Numbered from the stretch's first letter, positions 1 through 7,157 are shown. The stretch is 39,284 nt of DNA from Pseudooctadecabacter sp. (GCF_020627745.1 NZ_JAHDGE010000028.1:1-39284); one strand, 5' to 3'. Notes: generated from the letters alone by a model not told the origin. Translations and numbers: made by a program.

Positions 1-39
1 ACCGACGCCAACTTCTGGGGAGGCTATGGCGACCAATGA
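1..39 (+). CDS. comD: Sulfopyruvate decarboxylase alpha subunit, C-terminal end (partial)
   Basis: Only the last 12 codons and the TGA at 37-39 lie in the window, reading TDANFWGGYGDQ. The stop overlaps the ATG of comE at 36 (ATGA), which shows tight translational coupling. The identity is inferred from comE: the decarboxylase has alpha and beta subunits that are normally encoded side by side in this order. The tail alone would not identify it. Confidence 0.6.
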   Translation, partial: TDANFWGGYGDQ

Positions 40-590
40 TCCGTTCTGAAATTCTTAAAGAGATCGCACCGATCCTCAAAGACAAGCTGATTGTCTGCAA
101 CATCGGCATCCCGTCACAGGAACTGCATGCCATCATGGACCAGCCCAGCAATTTCTACATGCTGGGGACCATGGGCCTGGCAAGCTCCATCGGACTGGGC
201 GTGGCGCTGGCGCAGGACAAAACTGTCATCTCCATCGACGGGGACGGGTCTGTTCTGACGAACCTCGGCACCTTGCCCACGATCGGCAACAACTGCCCCG
301 ACAACTTCATCCTGATGATTATCGACAACGGGTCTTACGGGTCCACCGGGGATCAGCCGACCTATACGGGCCGCAAAACCGATCTGGCGGGCATGGCCCG
401 TGCGGCGGGCTGTGACAACGTCGTTGAAGTGCAGGACGTGGACACCGGCAAGGCCCTGCAAGAGGCGATAGACAGCGGCAAGGGCACCGTCATGGTCGTC
501 AAATGTGACAGCGGCAATGCCAAGATGCCGGTGATCACCATGGATCCGGTCATCATCAAGGACCGCTTCATGAAAGCGATTGCCAGCTAA
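36..590 (+). CDS. comE: Sulfopyruvate decarboxylase beta subunit (TPP-binding)
   Basis: This 184-residue protein is the thiamine-diphosphate-binding half of sulfopyruvate decarboxylase, which turns sulfopyruvate into sulfoacetaldehyde and CO2 in the cytoplasm. The TPP motif is visible as GDGS at residues 69-72, followed about 27 residues later by the N of IIDNGSYG. The length fits the beta subunit and is far below the roughly 550 residues of single-chain TPP decarboxylases. The start overlaps the preceding stop, and the next gene begins directly after its TAA. The neighbouring FMN-dependent 2-hydroxyacid dehydrogenase would supply sulfopyruvate from sulfolactate, as described for Roseovarius nubinhibens, which supports sulfonate rather than phosphonopyruvate use. 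A phosphonopyruvate decarboxylase half is the main alternative. Confidence 0.82.
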   Translation: MIRSEILKEIAPILKDKLIVCNIGIPSQELHAIMDQPSNFYMLGTMGLASSIGLGVALAQDKTVISIDGDGSVLTNLGTLPTIGNNCPDNFILMIIDNGSYGSTGDQPTYTGRKTDLAGMARAAGCDNVVEVQDVDTGKALQEAIDSGKGTVMVVKCDSGNAKMPVITMDPVIIKDRFMKAIAS

Positions 591-1682
591 ATGGGGGCGG
601 CCGCGCATATCCATTCGGCGGACGATGCGCGGCGCCTTGCCAAACGGCGGCTGCCTTGGATGGTGTTTGATTACATCGACGGGGCGGCAGGAAATGAAAC
701 AGGGGCCGCGCGAAACCGCGCGGCCCTTGATGCGCTGACGCTGGCCCCGCGCGTGCTGCGAGATGTGTCGCAGCGGTCCATGGCCGTGGATCTGTTCGGC
801 GCACAGGCAGACCGGCCCTTCGGCATCGCGCCCATGGGCATGTGCAATCTGTCAGCGCCGGGGGCTGATCTGATGTTGGCGCGACTGGCGGCCAAGTACC
901 GCGTGCCCCACGGGGTCAGCACCGTCGCCTCAACACCGATGGAAAAGATTATCGAGGTGGCAGATGGGCACGCCTGGTTTCAGCTTTATTATTCGGGGGA
1001 CGGGCAGGGGACGTTCAAGCTGGTCCAACGTGCTAAGGCTGCGGGCTACGGCACGCTGGTCCTGACCGTTGATGTGCCAGAGGTCGGACGCCGCCCGCGT
1101 GAATTGCGCCACGGGTTCAAGATGCCGTTCAGCATCGGGCCGCGACAATTCGTGGACTTCGCCCTGCACCCGCGCTGGTCGCTGGCGCAACTGGCCGCAG
1201 GCAAGCCGCAGATGGCGAATTTTGAGATGGACGGCTATGACTTCGACCGCACCGAAAGCCGCGCGCGCGCGGACTGGGATACCTTGGCGCGGCTGCGCGA
1301 TCTGTGGACCGGCAAGCTGGTCGTCAAAGGTGTGTTGAACGTTGAGGATGCCGTGGCGCTGAAGGCGGCTGGTGTGGATGCGGTGCAGGTGTCCAGCCAC
1401 GGATCGCGCCAATTGCAAAGCGCGCCCGCCCCGATCACGATGCTGCCCCTGATCCGCGAAGCGGTCGGCCCTGATTTTCCGCTGTTTTACGATAGCGGGT
1501 TGCGGTCCGGCGAGGACGTGTTGAAGGCGCTGAATGCAGGCGCTGATTTCACATTCTTCGGACGATCCCTGCAATTTGCCATCGCGGCTGCGGGTGAACA
1601 GGGGCTGGCGGCCCTTTGGGACGTCCTGAGCGCAGAGCTGTCCTCGGCCATGGCGCAGACCGGTCTTAACCATCTGACGTGA
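591..1682 (+). CDS. slcD: FMN-dependent 2-hydroxyacid dehydrogenase, probable sulfolactate dehydrogenase SlcD
   Basis: This is a 363-residue member of the FMN-dependent L-lactate dehydrogenase/glycolate oxidase family, which oxidises an alpha-hydroxy acid to the 2-oxo acid. The family's catalytic positions are present: Y28 (FDYIDG), YY at 133-134, D161 (LTVDVP), K246, H270 and R273 (SHGSRQLQ), and the phosphate-binding segments DSGLRSG and FFGRS near residues 301-326. The family motif is usually NHGGRQLD, so the changes to SHGSRQLQ sit beside the catalytic His and Arg and may reflect a different substrate. The ATG follows the comE stop with no gap, so the two are one operon. That pairing makes (S)-sulfolactate to sulfopyruvate the likely reaction. 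Plain L-lactate dehydrogenase remains possible on sequence alone. Confidence 0.75.
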   Translation: MGAAAHIHSADDARRLAKRRLPWMVFDYIDGAAGNETGAARNRAALDALTLAPRVLRDVSQRSMAVDLFGAQADRPFGIAPMGMCNLSAPGADLMLARLAAKYRVPHGVSTVASTPMEKIIEVADGHAWFQLYYSGDGQGTFKLVQRAKAAGYGTLVLTVDVPEVGRRPRELRHGFKMPFSIGPRQFVDFALHPRWSLAQLAAGKPQMANFEMDGYDFDRTESRARADWDTLARLRDLWTGKLVVKGVLNVEDAVALKAAGVDAVQVSSHGSRQLQSAPAPITMLPLIREAVGPDFPLFYDSGLRSGEDVLKALNAGADFTFFGRSLQFAIAAAGEQGLAALWDVLSAELSSAMAQTGLNHLT

Positions 1683-1719
1683 AATAACTGACTGCGACCG
1701 AACGGCCCAGCGGTTCTGT

Positions 1720-1744
1720 GGAACTTCCAGCCGCAGGTGTCGTT
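1720..1744 (+). promoter_or_regulatory. EcfG-type stress promoter for the 51-residue membrane protein
   Basis: GGAAC at 1720-1724 and CGTT at 1741-1744 are separated by 16 bases, an exact match to the alphaproteobacterial EcfG consensus. Transcription would start near 1752, and the next good ribosome site (AAGGAG, 1763-1768) and ATG (1775) follow directly. This favours the short start for the downstream gene. Confidence 0.75.
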
Positions 1745-1774
1745 GACCTGATGTATCAAGCGAAGGAGACCGCC

Positions 1775-1930
1775 ATGACAACGGATGTGTTTATCGCTGG
1801 CTTGATCGGGTTGCTCGTGATCACTCTTTTGGTGGTCTACATGTCAGCCAACAAAAAACTGCGCGGGAAGGATCAGCCAACCGACCCGCAACGTCGTGAC
1901 CGGAATGATGACGGGAACGACGCAAGCTAG
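1775..1930 (+). CDS. Small single-pass membrane protein, 51 residues, unknown function
   Basis: The protein has a short N-terminus, one hydrophobic span (about residues 6-23, FIAGLIGLLVITLLVVYM) and a very polar tail rich in K, R, D, N and Q. The ATG at 1775 is preceded by a strong AAGGAG at 1763-1768. An in-frame upstream start at 1718 would lie inside the putative promoter and is rejected. A hairpin terminator follows at 1958, so the gene is a complete monocistronic unit. I do not recognise a family. The EcfG-type promoter suggests it is made under general stress. Small single-span proteins of this kind may bind lipid or tune larger membrane complexes, but nothing here shows which. Confidence 0.65.
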   Translation: MTTDVFIAGLIGLLVITLLVVYMSANKKLRGKDQPTDPQRRDRNDDGNDAS

Positions 1931-1957
1931 GGAACTACTCATCACCCCGAACAGGAG

Positions 1958-1986
1958 CGCCCCGTCTTATGTGACGGGGCGTTTCT
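1958..1986 (+). terminator. Rho-independent terminator
   Basis: CGCCCCGTC at 1958-1966 pairs with GACGGGGCG at 1973-1981 over a 6-base loop, and a T-rich stretch follows. It ends the 51-residue membrane protein transcript. Confidence 0.85.
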
Positions 1987-2012
1987 TGTTCGTCGTGTCC
2001 TACCCTGCCTTC

Positions 2013-2047
2013 AAAAACGACAAAGGCACCCGTGACGGATGCCTTTG
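2013..2047 (-). terminator. Rho-independent terminator for the DUF883 gene
   Basis: CAAAGGCA at 2021-2028 pairs with TGCCTTTG at 2040-2047. Read on the minus strand, the hairpin is followed by a T run (the complement of AAAAA at 2013-2017). It lies just beyond the DUF883 stop at 2094. Confidence 0.75.
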
Positions 2048-2093
2048 GTTGAATGTGTGATTGAAAACGGTCCGCTCGGTCAGTGGTTTGCGG

Positions 2094-2426
2094 TCAGCGG
2101 CCCCGCCCCAGAAGCCCGATCAAGAACCCCATGCCGACGGCCACGCCAATGGCGGTCGCGGGTTTGCATTGGACGAACTGGCGGGCATCGTCTCCCATCT
2201 GTTCCGCTTGCGCGCGCACGTGTTCAACCTTTTCGACACCTGCATCGCGTGCGGACCTCAGAGTGTCCTCTGCCGCGCCGCGTACTTCGGCGACTTTGGT
2301 TTGCCCCACGCCGGCGATCACGCCGGTCAGATCCTTGAGGTCGGTTTTCAGTGTTTCAATTTGCTGGGCAAGATCTTCAGTGTCGACGCTTGCGCCCTTG
2401 CCGTTGGTCGTCTGAGATTGTGCCAT
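2094..2426 (-). CDS. DUF883 (ElaB/YqjD-like) membrane-anchored protein
   Basis: The 110-residue protein has a Q/T-rich start, a long amphipathic helical region (about residues 15-80, with repeated heptad-like A, V and L positions) and a glycine-rich C-terminal hydrophobic segment, IGVAVGMGFLIGLLGRGR. This is the plan of the DUF883/ElaB/YqjD family, inner-membrane proteins in E. coli linked to stationary phase and ribosome association. The ATG at 2426 has a G-rich ribosome site. A longer in-frame start at 2507 would contain the EcfG-type promoter at 2463-2488, so it is rejected. The promoter predicts stress induction. Confidence 0.8.
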   Translation of the reverse strand: MAQSQTTNGKGASVDTEDLAQQIETLKTDLKDLTGVIAGVGQTKVAEVRGAAEDTLRSARDAGVEKVEHVRAQAEQMGDDARQFVQCKPATAIGVAVGMGFLIGLLGRGR

Positions 2427-2462
2427 AAAGCCCCCGATAGGAATAATTGTGTGTCGAAAATG

Positions 2463-2488
2463 AACGCACCCCGCAAGGATGGGGTTCC
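2463..2488 (-). promoter_or_regulatory. EcfG-type stress promoter for the DUF883 gene
   Basis: On the minus strand GGAAC (2488-2484) and CGTT (2466-2463) are separated by 17 bases, an exact consensus match. The predicted start near 2455 leaves a leader of about 29 bases before the ATG at 2426. Confidence 0.75.
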
Positions 2489-2571
2489 GCTGTCTTCGGA
2501 TAAACATATGTTAACTGGGAGCTCAGCGATCGGCAGCATCACCGCGCAAAGGCCGGAATAAAAGGCGCGCC

Positions 2572-3198
2572 CTAAGATGCTGCCAAAAGCGTCGAGACCG
2601 CGTAAATCGGGATCAGGTAAACGAGGGGTATGATGACCAAGCCGATCAGGGCCAGCAATCCGTCCTTGGCCAACAGCCCGACAGAGACCAGCGCAATGGC
2701 AAGGCCGATCAGGCTGGACGACAGCGGAACCAATTCCATAAAAGGCAGGCCCGCCGCGGCCAAAGCACACAGAGCGTAGACACCCCGCGACAGGGGCTGC
2801 GACACAAGGCCGGTCAGGCGGTTCGATGTGCGCCCGTCCAGCCAACGGGCGAAGCGGCGCAACCGGTGAAGTCCGCGACCAAGGCGTGACAGGCTGAATT
2901 CGGTGTTCAACAGACGCTTGGGCAGCCAGATCATATCGCGGCCCCATGCGGCCTGCGTGGCAATCAGCGCAATGGTGAGGCCGCACAGGCTTGAAAAGAA
3001 GGGGACACCGCTGAGAGGCGAGACCAGCAGCACACTGATGACGAGGATCAGGGTGGCGAACGACGCCGTGCCAAATTCGCGGGTGAGGTCGCGAACCGTC
3101 AAAGCCTCTTGATCGGACAGAGCCGCAAGATCGTTGACCACATGCTCCACATAATCCTGAGGGTCCGCGTCTGGCCGGTCTGGGGTCTGATCAGACAC
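2572..3198 (-). CDS. exoD: ExoD-family exopolysaccharide synthesis protein
   Basis: This 208-residue integral membrane protein matches the ExoD family. A cytoplasmic N-terminus (about 45 residues) leads into hydrophobic stretches near residues 46-84, with the family-typical PLSGVPFFSSLCGL. A basic loop follows (RLGRGLHRLRRFARWLDGR), then further spans to the C-terminus. ExoD was first found in Sinorhizobium meliloti, where its loss affects exopolysaccharide and alkali tolerance; the biochemical activity is not settled. Its start lies 5 bases from the stop of the sensor kinase gene, so it is probably the last gene of the nepR-ecfG-kinase transcript, placing an envelope gene under stress control. 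Confidence 0.8.
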   Translation of the reverse strand: MSDQTPDRPDADPQDYVEHVVNDLAALSDQEALTVRDLTREFGTASFATLILVISVLLVSPLSGVPFFSSLCGLTIALIATQAAWGRDMIWLPKRLLNTEFSLSRLGRGLHRLRRFARWLDGRTSNRLTGLVSQPLSRGVYALCALAAAGLPFMELVPLSSSLIGLAIALVSVGLLAKDGLLALIGLVIIPLVYLIPIYAVSTLLAAS

Positions 3199-3203
3199 AG
3201 CCG

Positions 3204-4919
3204 TCAGAAGTCACGTGGTTTGGAATTGGGGGCTTCGATGCTGAACGTCACAGCGATGGTATATCGACCGGGTGGTTCGCTGACGGCGAGGGTGCCGTTC
3301 AACTGGGCCACAAACGCGCGGATCAGCTGCCGGCCCAGTCCTGCAATGTGGCCGGCGACAGCTGGACGGTCATCTTCGTTCCCTTTGCTGTTCTCGATTG
3401 TCAGGGCGACCGTGCGACTGTCCACCGATTTCAAATGAACCGCGATACTGAGGGGGTCGCCTCCGATGTATTTGACCGCATTGCTCAGACATTCGGACAC
3501 CAGCATCGTAAGGGGGACGGCCTGATCGGGGAAAATGACGATCCGGTCCAGATCAAGGTCGATGTCGATGCTGCGGTCGGTGGCCTCGACCAGAACGCGG
3601 CTTTGATCAACCAGATGCTGGACAAGGTCGGCTGCATCAATCTCGGTCAGTGTTTCGGTCTGGTACAGGGCCTGATGCACTTGCGACAGGCCCAGAATGC
3701 GGTCCTGCACCTGAGACAGCGACAACCGGGTTTCGTCTTCTGTCGCTTTGCGGATCTGCATGTTCATAATGGAAGAAATGATCTGCAGGTTGTTTTTCAC
3801 CCGATGATGGACTTCTTTCAGAAGGATCGACTTTTCACGAAGCTGGTCTTCGAGGGTCGCCTCGTCGCGGACAATTTTCTCGGCCATGGACCGGAATGTG
3901 ACATCAAGCCCTTCAAGTTCGACCGAAAGATTGCTGTGGGCAGGGGTGGACAGGGTTCGGTGTTCGGCAAAGTCGCTCATCGCACTGTTCAAATCCTTGA
4001 TCCGGTCCACGACAAACCGGTCAATGACGAACCATGCAACAAACAGGCTCGCAACCCACATGATGAAGGGCAAAAGGGTGCTCAAAAACGGGGAGACTTC
4101 TGCCCCCGTTATGGTCCCGCCCGAATTCCAAAGCCCCAGCGCATAAGCGACGTCGGGGATGATGGGCACCACGGAATAGGACAGCCGCTCCCCTGTCCGG
4201 GTGGGGGCGTCGAAGGTGCGTGCGTATCCCGTTGCCAGTTCGGACAGGGGCATTCCTGCTGGCAACAAGGCCTCAGCCAATTGCCGGTCACTTTCGGAGG
4301 TCAACAAATCACCTGTCGTATTGAAGGTGATAAGGGTGATCGGCTCCGCCTCGCTGTAGAAGTCCGGTTCCGACACCACGTCCGACAGCGGCATCGACAC
4401 GGTGACAAAGCCTTGCAGGTCCGCCCCGTTCCAGTGTGGCTGCGCGAAAATCAAAACGCTTTCGCCGCTGACCCGGCCATTCATGTTGAGCGTCAGCCGT
4501 TGTTCGGGTTCCGCCACCATGCGGTCGAAATCTGGCATATCGGAAAAATCCACCGGACCATCGGCGGTCGAGCAGGTGCTGATGCCTGCAGTGTCAATGA
4601 AGCCGATGAAGGCAAATTTTCCGTCGGTGTTGGCCTGATGGTTGAGAGCGTCAGAACATCTGTCCGGGTCTTCCAGCAGATAATTAATGGTTCCGGCCAA
4701 GGTCTGCGCCGCGCCAAAGGTGCGCTGGATCGCGCGGCGTTCACCGGATGCGGCCTGTTCTGTCAAGGCAAGCAGGGTCAAATCTGCCCGTTCGCGGATT
4801 TCCACATTCAGACGCTGGTTCTGGATCACGCCAATAATGCCCAACGGCACCAAGGCAAGCGTCAGGAACAACAGGATACGGGCCGTCAGCCGCCTGTGCA
4901 GGACGACCTTTTCAGTCAT
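3204..4919 (-). CDS. HisKA_2-type sensor histidine kinase of the general stress response
   Basis: The 571-residue protein has a first membrane span (about 13-33), a periplasmic sensor region (about 35-275), and a second span (about 278-300). A linker resembling HAMP follows, then a HisKA_2 dimerisation domain with KEVHHRVKNNLQ (phospho-acceptor near H372) and an ATPase domain with the N-box SNAVKY near 480 and GLGRQLIRAFV near 528. HisKA_2 and HWE kinases are the usual phosphodonors for PhyR. The start overlaps the stop of the sigma factor gene by 4 bases (ATGA), so the kinase is translated with EcfG. It most likely senses an envelope or chemical signal and controls phosphorylation of PhyR. 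The signal cannot be read from the sequence. Confidence 0.82.
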   Translation of the reverse strand: MTEKVVLHRRLTARILLFLTLALVPLGIIGVIQNQRLNVEIRERADLTLLALTEQAASGERRAIQRTFGAAQTLAGTINYLLEDPDRCSDALNHQANTDGKFAFIGFIDTAGISTCSTADGPVDFSDMPDFDRMVAEPEQRLTLNMNGRVSGESVLIFAQPHWNGADLQGFVTVSMPLSDVVSEPDFYSEAEPITLITFNTTGDLLTSESDRQLAEALLPAGMPLSELATGYARTFDAPTRTGERLSYSVVPIIPDVAYALGLWNSGGTITGAEVSPFLSTLLPFIMWVASLFVAWFVIDRFVVDRIKDLNSAMSDFAEHRTLSTPAHSNLSVELEGLDVTFRSMAEKIVRDEATLEDQLREKSILLKEVHHRVKNNLQIISSIMNMQIRKATEDETRLSLSQVQDRILGLSQVHQALYQTETLTEIDAADLVQHLVDQSRVLVEATDRSIDIDLDLDRIVIFPDQAVPLTMLVSECLSNAVKYIGGDPLSIAVHLKSVDSRTVALTIENSKGNEDDRPAVAGHIAGLGRQLIRAFVAQLNGTLAVSEPPGRYTIAVTFSIEAPNSKPRDF

Positions 4920-5476
4920 CTCAGGGCGCCATTCGCCCGTGCTGCGACAACCGCCATTGTGGCACTGTCTGTAAGTTCCATCGCATCGTCAGATGACAGA
5001 TGCATCAGTTCGGCCAGCTTGGCGCGGCCCCGATTGACGCGGCTTTTGATCGTGCCCACAGCCACGCCGCACATCTGCGCGGCCTCGTCATAGGCAAAAC
5101 CGGATGCACCCACCAAAATCAGGGCTTCACGTTGTTCGTCAGGGAGCTTTGCAAATTCCCTCTGGAAATCGGCCATTTGCAGACGCCCGTCGTGATCGGG
5201 TTTCTGGGACAGACTTTCGGTAAATATGCCGTCCACATCAGCCACTTCGCGTTTGGCCTTGCGGCGGTTCGAATAATAGGTGTTGCGCAGAATGGTGAAC
5301 AACCATGCACGCAGGTTTGTGCCGGGTTCAAACATATCAATCTTGGTCCAGGCCTTCACCAGGGTATCTTGCACCATATCATCAGCGGTGGCGGAGTTGC
5401 GGGTCAGCGACATGGCGAAGGCACGCATGGCTGGCAGGTGATCCACCAACTCATCCCGCGGGTCTGTCGCACTCAT
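4916..5476 (-). CDS. ecfG: EcfG-type RNA polymerase sigma factor (general stress)
   Basis: This 186-residue ECF sigma factor has region 2 (about residues 12-80, including DDMVQDTLVKAW and the RAWLFTILRNTYY segment) and region 4 (about 108-160, with LPDEQREALILVGASGFAYDEAAQMCGVAVGTIKSRVNRGR split across its helix-turn-helix). It belongs with the EcfG group (ECF15), which directs polymerase to GGAAC/CGTT promoters. Adjacent nepR and phyR are decisive for this placement. It overlaps nepR upstream and the kinase downstream, each by 4 bases, so anti-sigma, sigma and kinase are co-translated. Its short extra C-terminal tail of about 25 residues has no recognised domain. Confidence 0.9.
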   Translation of the reverse strand: MSATDPRDELVDHLPAMRAFAMSLTRNSATADDMVQDTLVKAWTKIDMFEPGTNLRAWLFTILRNTYYSNRRKAKREVADVDGIFTESLSQKPDHDGRLQMADFQREFAKLPDEQREALILVGASGFAYDEAAQMCGVAVGTIKSRVNRGRAKLAELMHLSSDDAMELTDSATMAVVAARANGALR

Positions 5477-5649
5477 GTTGTGTCACCTGTATCCGAATTT
5501 CCTGAGGAATTATCCTGTGATTTCAACTGTTCGAGAAGGTCCTTGAACCGGTCTGGAACATCCTGACTTAACATATCGTCGTAAACCCTCTTGAGGTTCG
5601 CGTTGATCGGATCATCATTGTTCTTGGGATCACCGCCGCCTTGCGCCAT
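5473..5649 (-). CDS. nepR: NepR anti-sigma factor
   Basis: This 58-residue reading frame was found by translating the gap upstream of ecfG. Its core, from residue 15, includes INANLKRVYDDML and then VPDRFKDLLEQL (31-42), matching the NepR pattern of two short helices joined by a linker with VPDRF. NepR holds EcfG inactive until phosphorylated PhyR binds it. The N- and C-terminal tails are polar and low-complexity, as is typical. The stop overlaps the ecfG start by 4 bases (ATGA), giving stoichiometric translation of the pair. The ATG at 5649 has only a weak ribosome site (AGAGG about 13 bases upstream). There is no earlier credible start before the promoter. Confidence 0.92.
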   Translation of the reverse strand: MAQGGGDPKNNDDPINANLKRVYDDMLSQDVPDRFKDLLEQLKSQDNSSGNSDTGDTT

Positions 5650-5694
5650 TTGTTCGCTTAACCTCTAAATCGGTCGAAAAAATTCATCTTGTGG

Positions 5695-5726
5695 GGAACC
5701 AAACACCCGGTTGCGCGTTTGGTTCC
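5695..5726. promoter_or_regulatory. Palindromic divergent EcfG-type promoter between nepR and phyR
   Basis: GGAACCAAAC at 5695-5704 is an exact inverted repeat of GTTTGGTTCC at 5717-5726. Rightward, GGAAC (5695-5699), 16 bases, CGTT (5716-5719) is a perfect EcfG promoter for phyR. Leftward, GGAAC (5726-5722) is followed after 16 or 17 bases by TGTT or GTTT, a good promoter for nepR-ecfG. The two promoters overlap completely, so polymerase can occupy only one direction at a time. Confidence 0.85.
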
Positions 5727-5751
5727 ATAAAATATGCAGGGAACTACAAAA

Positions 5752-6555
5752 ATGACAAACGCGGAAGACTTCACATCGGCTGTCAGTTCAGCACTGCCAT
5801 ACCTGCGTCGGTATGGGCGTGCATTGACCGGCGATCAGTCAACCGGTGACAAATACGCAGCCGCCGCCCTTGAGGCGCTGTTGCTTGACCGTCAGATGGC
5901 AATCGATGCGAGCAGCATCAAGGTCGGTCTGTTCAAGGTGTTCCACACATTGTGGAAAAGTTCGGGCGCGCCGATCGGCGACAACGAGACGGGGCTGCGC
6001 GCACAGGCGCAACGTCACCTGTCACGTCTGACCGAAAACACACGCGAGGCGTTGCTGCTGTCCACGATTGAGGACTTTAACCTCTCCGAGGTGGCCGAAA
6101 TCATGCAAATTGACGGATCGGAGGCGGATCATCTGGTCGGCTTGGCCCGAACCGAAATGGAAGATGCCATTTCCGGCAGTGTCATGATCATCGAAGACGA
6201 AGCCATTATCGCGATGGACCTTGAAACGGTGGTGGCCGACATGGGACACCGCGTCACCGGAATTGCGCGCACACGCGACGAGGCGACGGCGCTGGCCAAG
6301 GCTGACAAGCCGGATCTGATCCTCAGCGACATCCAGCTTGCGGACAATTCGTCCGGCATTGATGCGGTGAATGACATTCTGGTGGATCACGGAGGCATTC
6401 CTGTCATCTTCATCACGGCCTTCCCCGAACGGTTGCTGACGGGGGAGCGTAAAGAACCTGCCTTCCTGATCTCCAAACCGTATTCGGAAAATCAGGTCAG
6501 GTCGGCGGTCAGTCAGGCGATGTTCTTTTCCTCGACCGAAACCCTTTCGAACTGA
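5752..6555 (+). CDS. phyR: PhyR, sigma-mimic response regulator (anti-anti-sigma)
   Basis: The 267-residue protein has the PhyR plan: an N-terminal sigma-like domain (about 1-138, with ALPYLRRYGRALTGDQ and a region-4-like LSEVAEIMQIDGSEAD) and a C-terminal receiver (about 143-260). The receiver keeps E148/D149, the phosphoacceptor D193 (LSDIQ), T222 (FITAF) and K242 (SKPYS). Phosphorylation exposes the sigma-like domain, which captures NepR and frees EcfG. The ATG at 5752 has AGGGA 9 bases upstream; an in-frame ATG at 5734 would leave only about 8 bases after the predicted transcription start and is less likely. It diverges from nepR across a shared promoter and is terminated by the hairpin at 6574. 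Confidence 0.95.
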   Translation: MTNAEDFTSAVSSALPYLRRYGRALTGDQSTGDKYAAAALEALLLDRQMAIDASSIKVGLFKVFHTLWKSSGAPIGDNETGLRAQAQRHLSRLTENTREALLLSTIEDFNLSEVAEIMQIDGSEADHLVGLARTEMEDAISGSVMIIEDEAIIAMDLETVVADMGHRVTGIARTRDEATALAKADKPDLILSDIQLADNSSGIDAVNDILVDHGGIPVIFITAFPERLLTGERKEPAFLISKPYSENQVRSAVSQAMFFSSTETLSN

Positions 6556-6573
6556 TTTTTCCCACCCAACGAA

Positions 6574-6600
6574 AAAGCCCCGCCAATCCGGCGGGGCTTT
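6574..6600. terminator. Bidirectional terminator between phyR and dps
   Basis: AAAGCCCCGCC at 6574-6584 pairs with GGCGGGGCTTT at 6590-6600 around a 5-base loop, with A-rich and T-rich flanks on the two sides. It serves the convergent phyR and dps genes. A second, weaker hairpin (GGGGC/GCCCC, 6610-6624) lies closer to dps. Confidence 0.85.
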
Positions 6601-6627
6601 GATCGTTCAGGGGCTGTCTTTGGCCCC

Positions 6628-7125
6628 TCAGGTTTTTGCGATCGCGCGAAGCATCCATGCGGCCTGTTCGTGGAAAGCGCTGCGTTCGGTGGCCAGATCT
6701 TCGGTGACGGGGTCCTTGTGATCGCCGGACAGTTCCACCAGCGCATGAAGACGATGGGCCGCACGTTCATGGTCGGCCGCGAGAATTTCACACATGTCCC
6801 CGGCACTGGGCAGGGCGTCTTCGTCCTGAACAACAGACCGCCCCAGAATGTCCGCCATCGTATACGGCGCGAATTGTCCAAGGGCACGAATGCGTTCGGC
6901 CAGTTCGTCGGCGGCTTTGAACATGTTTTCGTACTGGGTTTCCGTCAGATTATGGATGGAATAGAACAACGGGCCTTCGACGTTCCAGTGATACGTGTGG
7001 GTTTTGAACAGCAACCGGTACGTGTCGGCCAGCACATCGGACAATCCGTCTGCAATAGGTTTGACATCGCGGACGCCGGATTTCACCGGATTGGTTTCGG
7101 GAACAACTTTCAATGCGTCGGTCAT
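6628..7125 (-). CDS. dps: Dps, DNA-binding ferritin-like protein
   Basis: The 165-residue protein matches Dps, a 12-subunit shell that oxidises and stores iron with peroxide and protects DNA in the nucleoid. The inter-subunit ferroxidase residues line up with E. coli by spacing: H46, H58, E62, D73 and E77, within THTYHWNVEGPLF and KAADELAERIRALG. The N-terminal 20 residues include a few lysines, enough for weak DNA contact. The ATG at 7125 has GGAG 6 bases upstream. An exact EcfG-type promoter at 7158-7183 predicts induction in the general stress response, consistent with the role of Dps in stationary phase and oxidative stress. Confidence 0.93.
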   Translation of the reverse strand: MTDALKVVPETNPVKSGVRDVKPIADGLSDVLADTYRLLFKTHTYHWNVEGPLFYSIHNLTETQYENMFKAADELAERIRALGQFAPYTMADILGRSVVQDEDALPSAGDMCEILAADHERAAHRLHALVELSGDHKDPVTEDLATERSAFHEQAAWMLRAIAKT

Positions 7126-7157
7126 GGTAGGCTCCTGTGATAATGGTTCACAGTCGC

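Noticed and set aside
3348-5093. 581-residue plus-strand reading frame
   Set aside because: It is antisense to the sensor kinase and sigma genes, rich in H, Q, R and G as expected of a shadow frame in GC-rich coding DNA, and has no recognisable motif.
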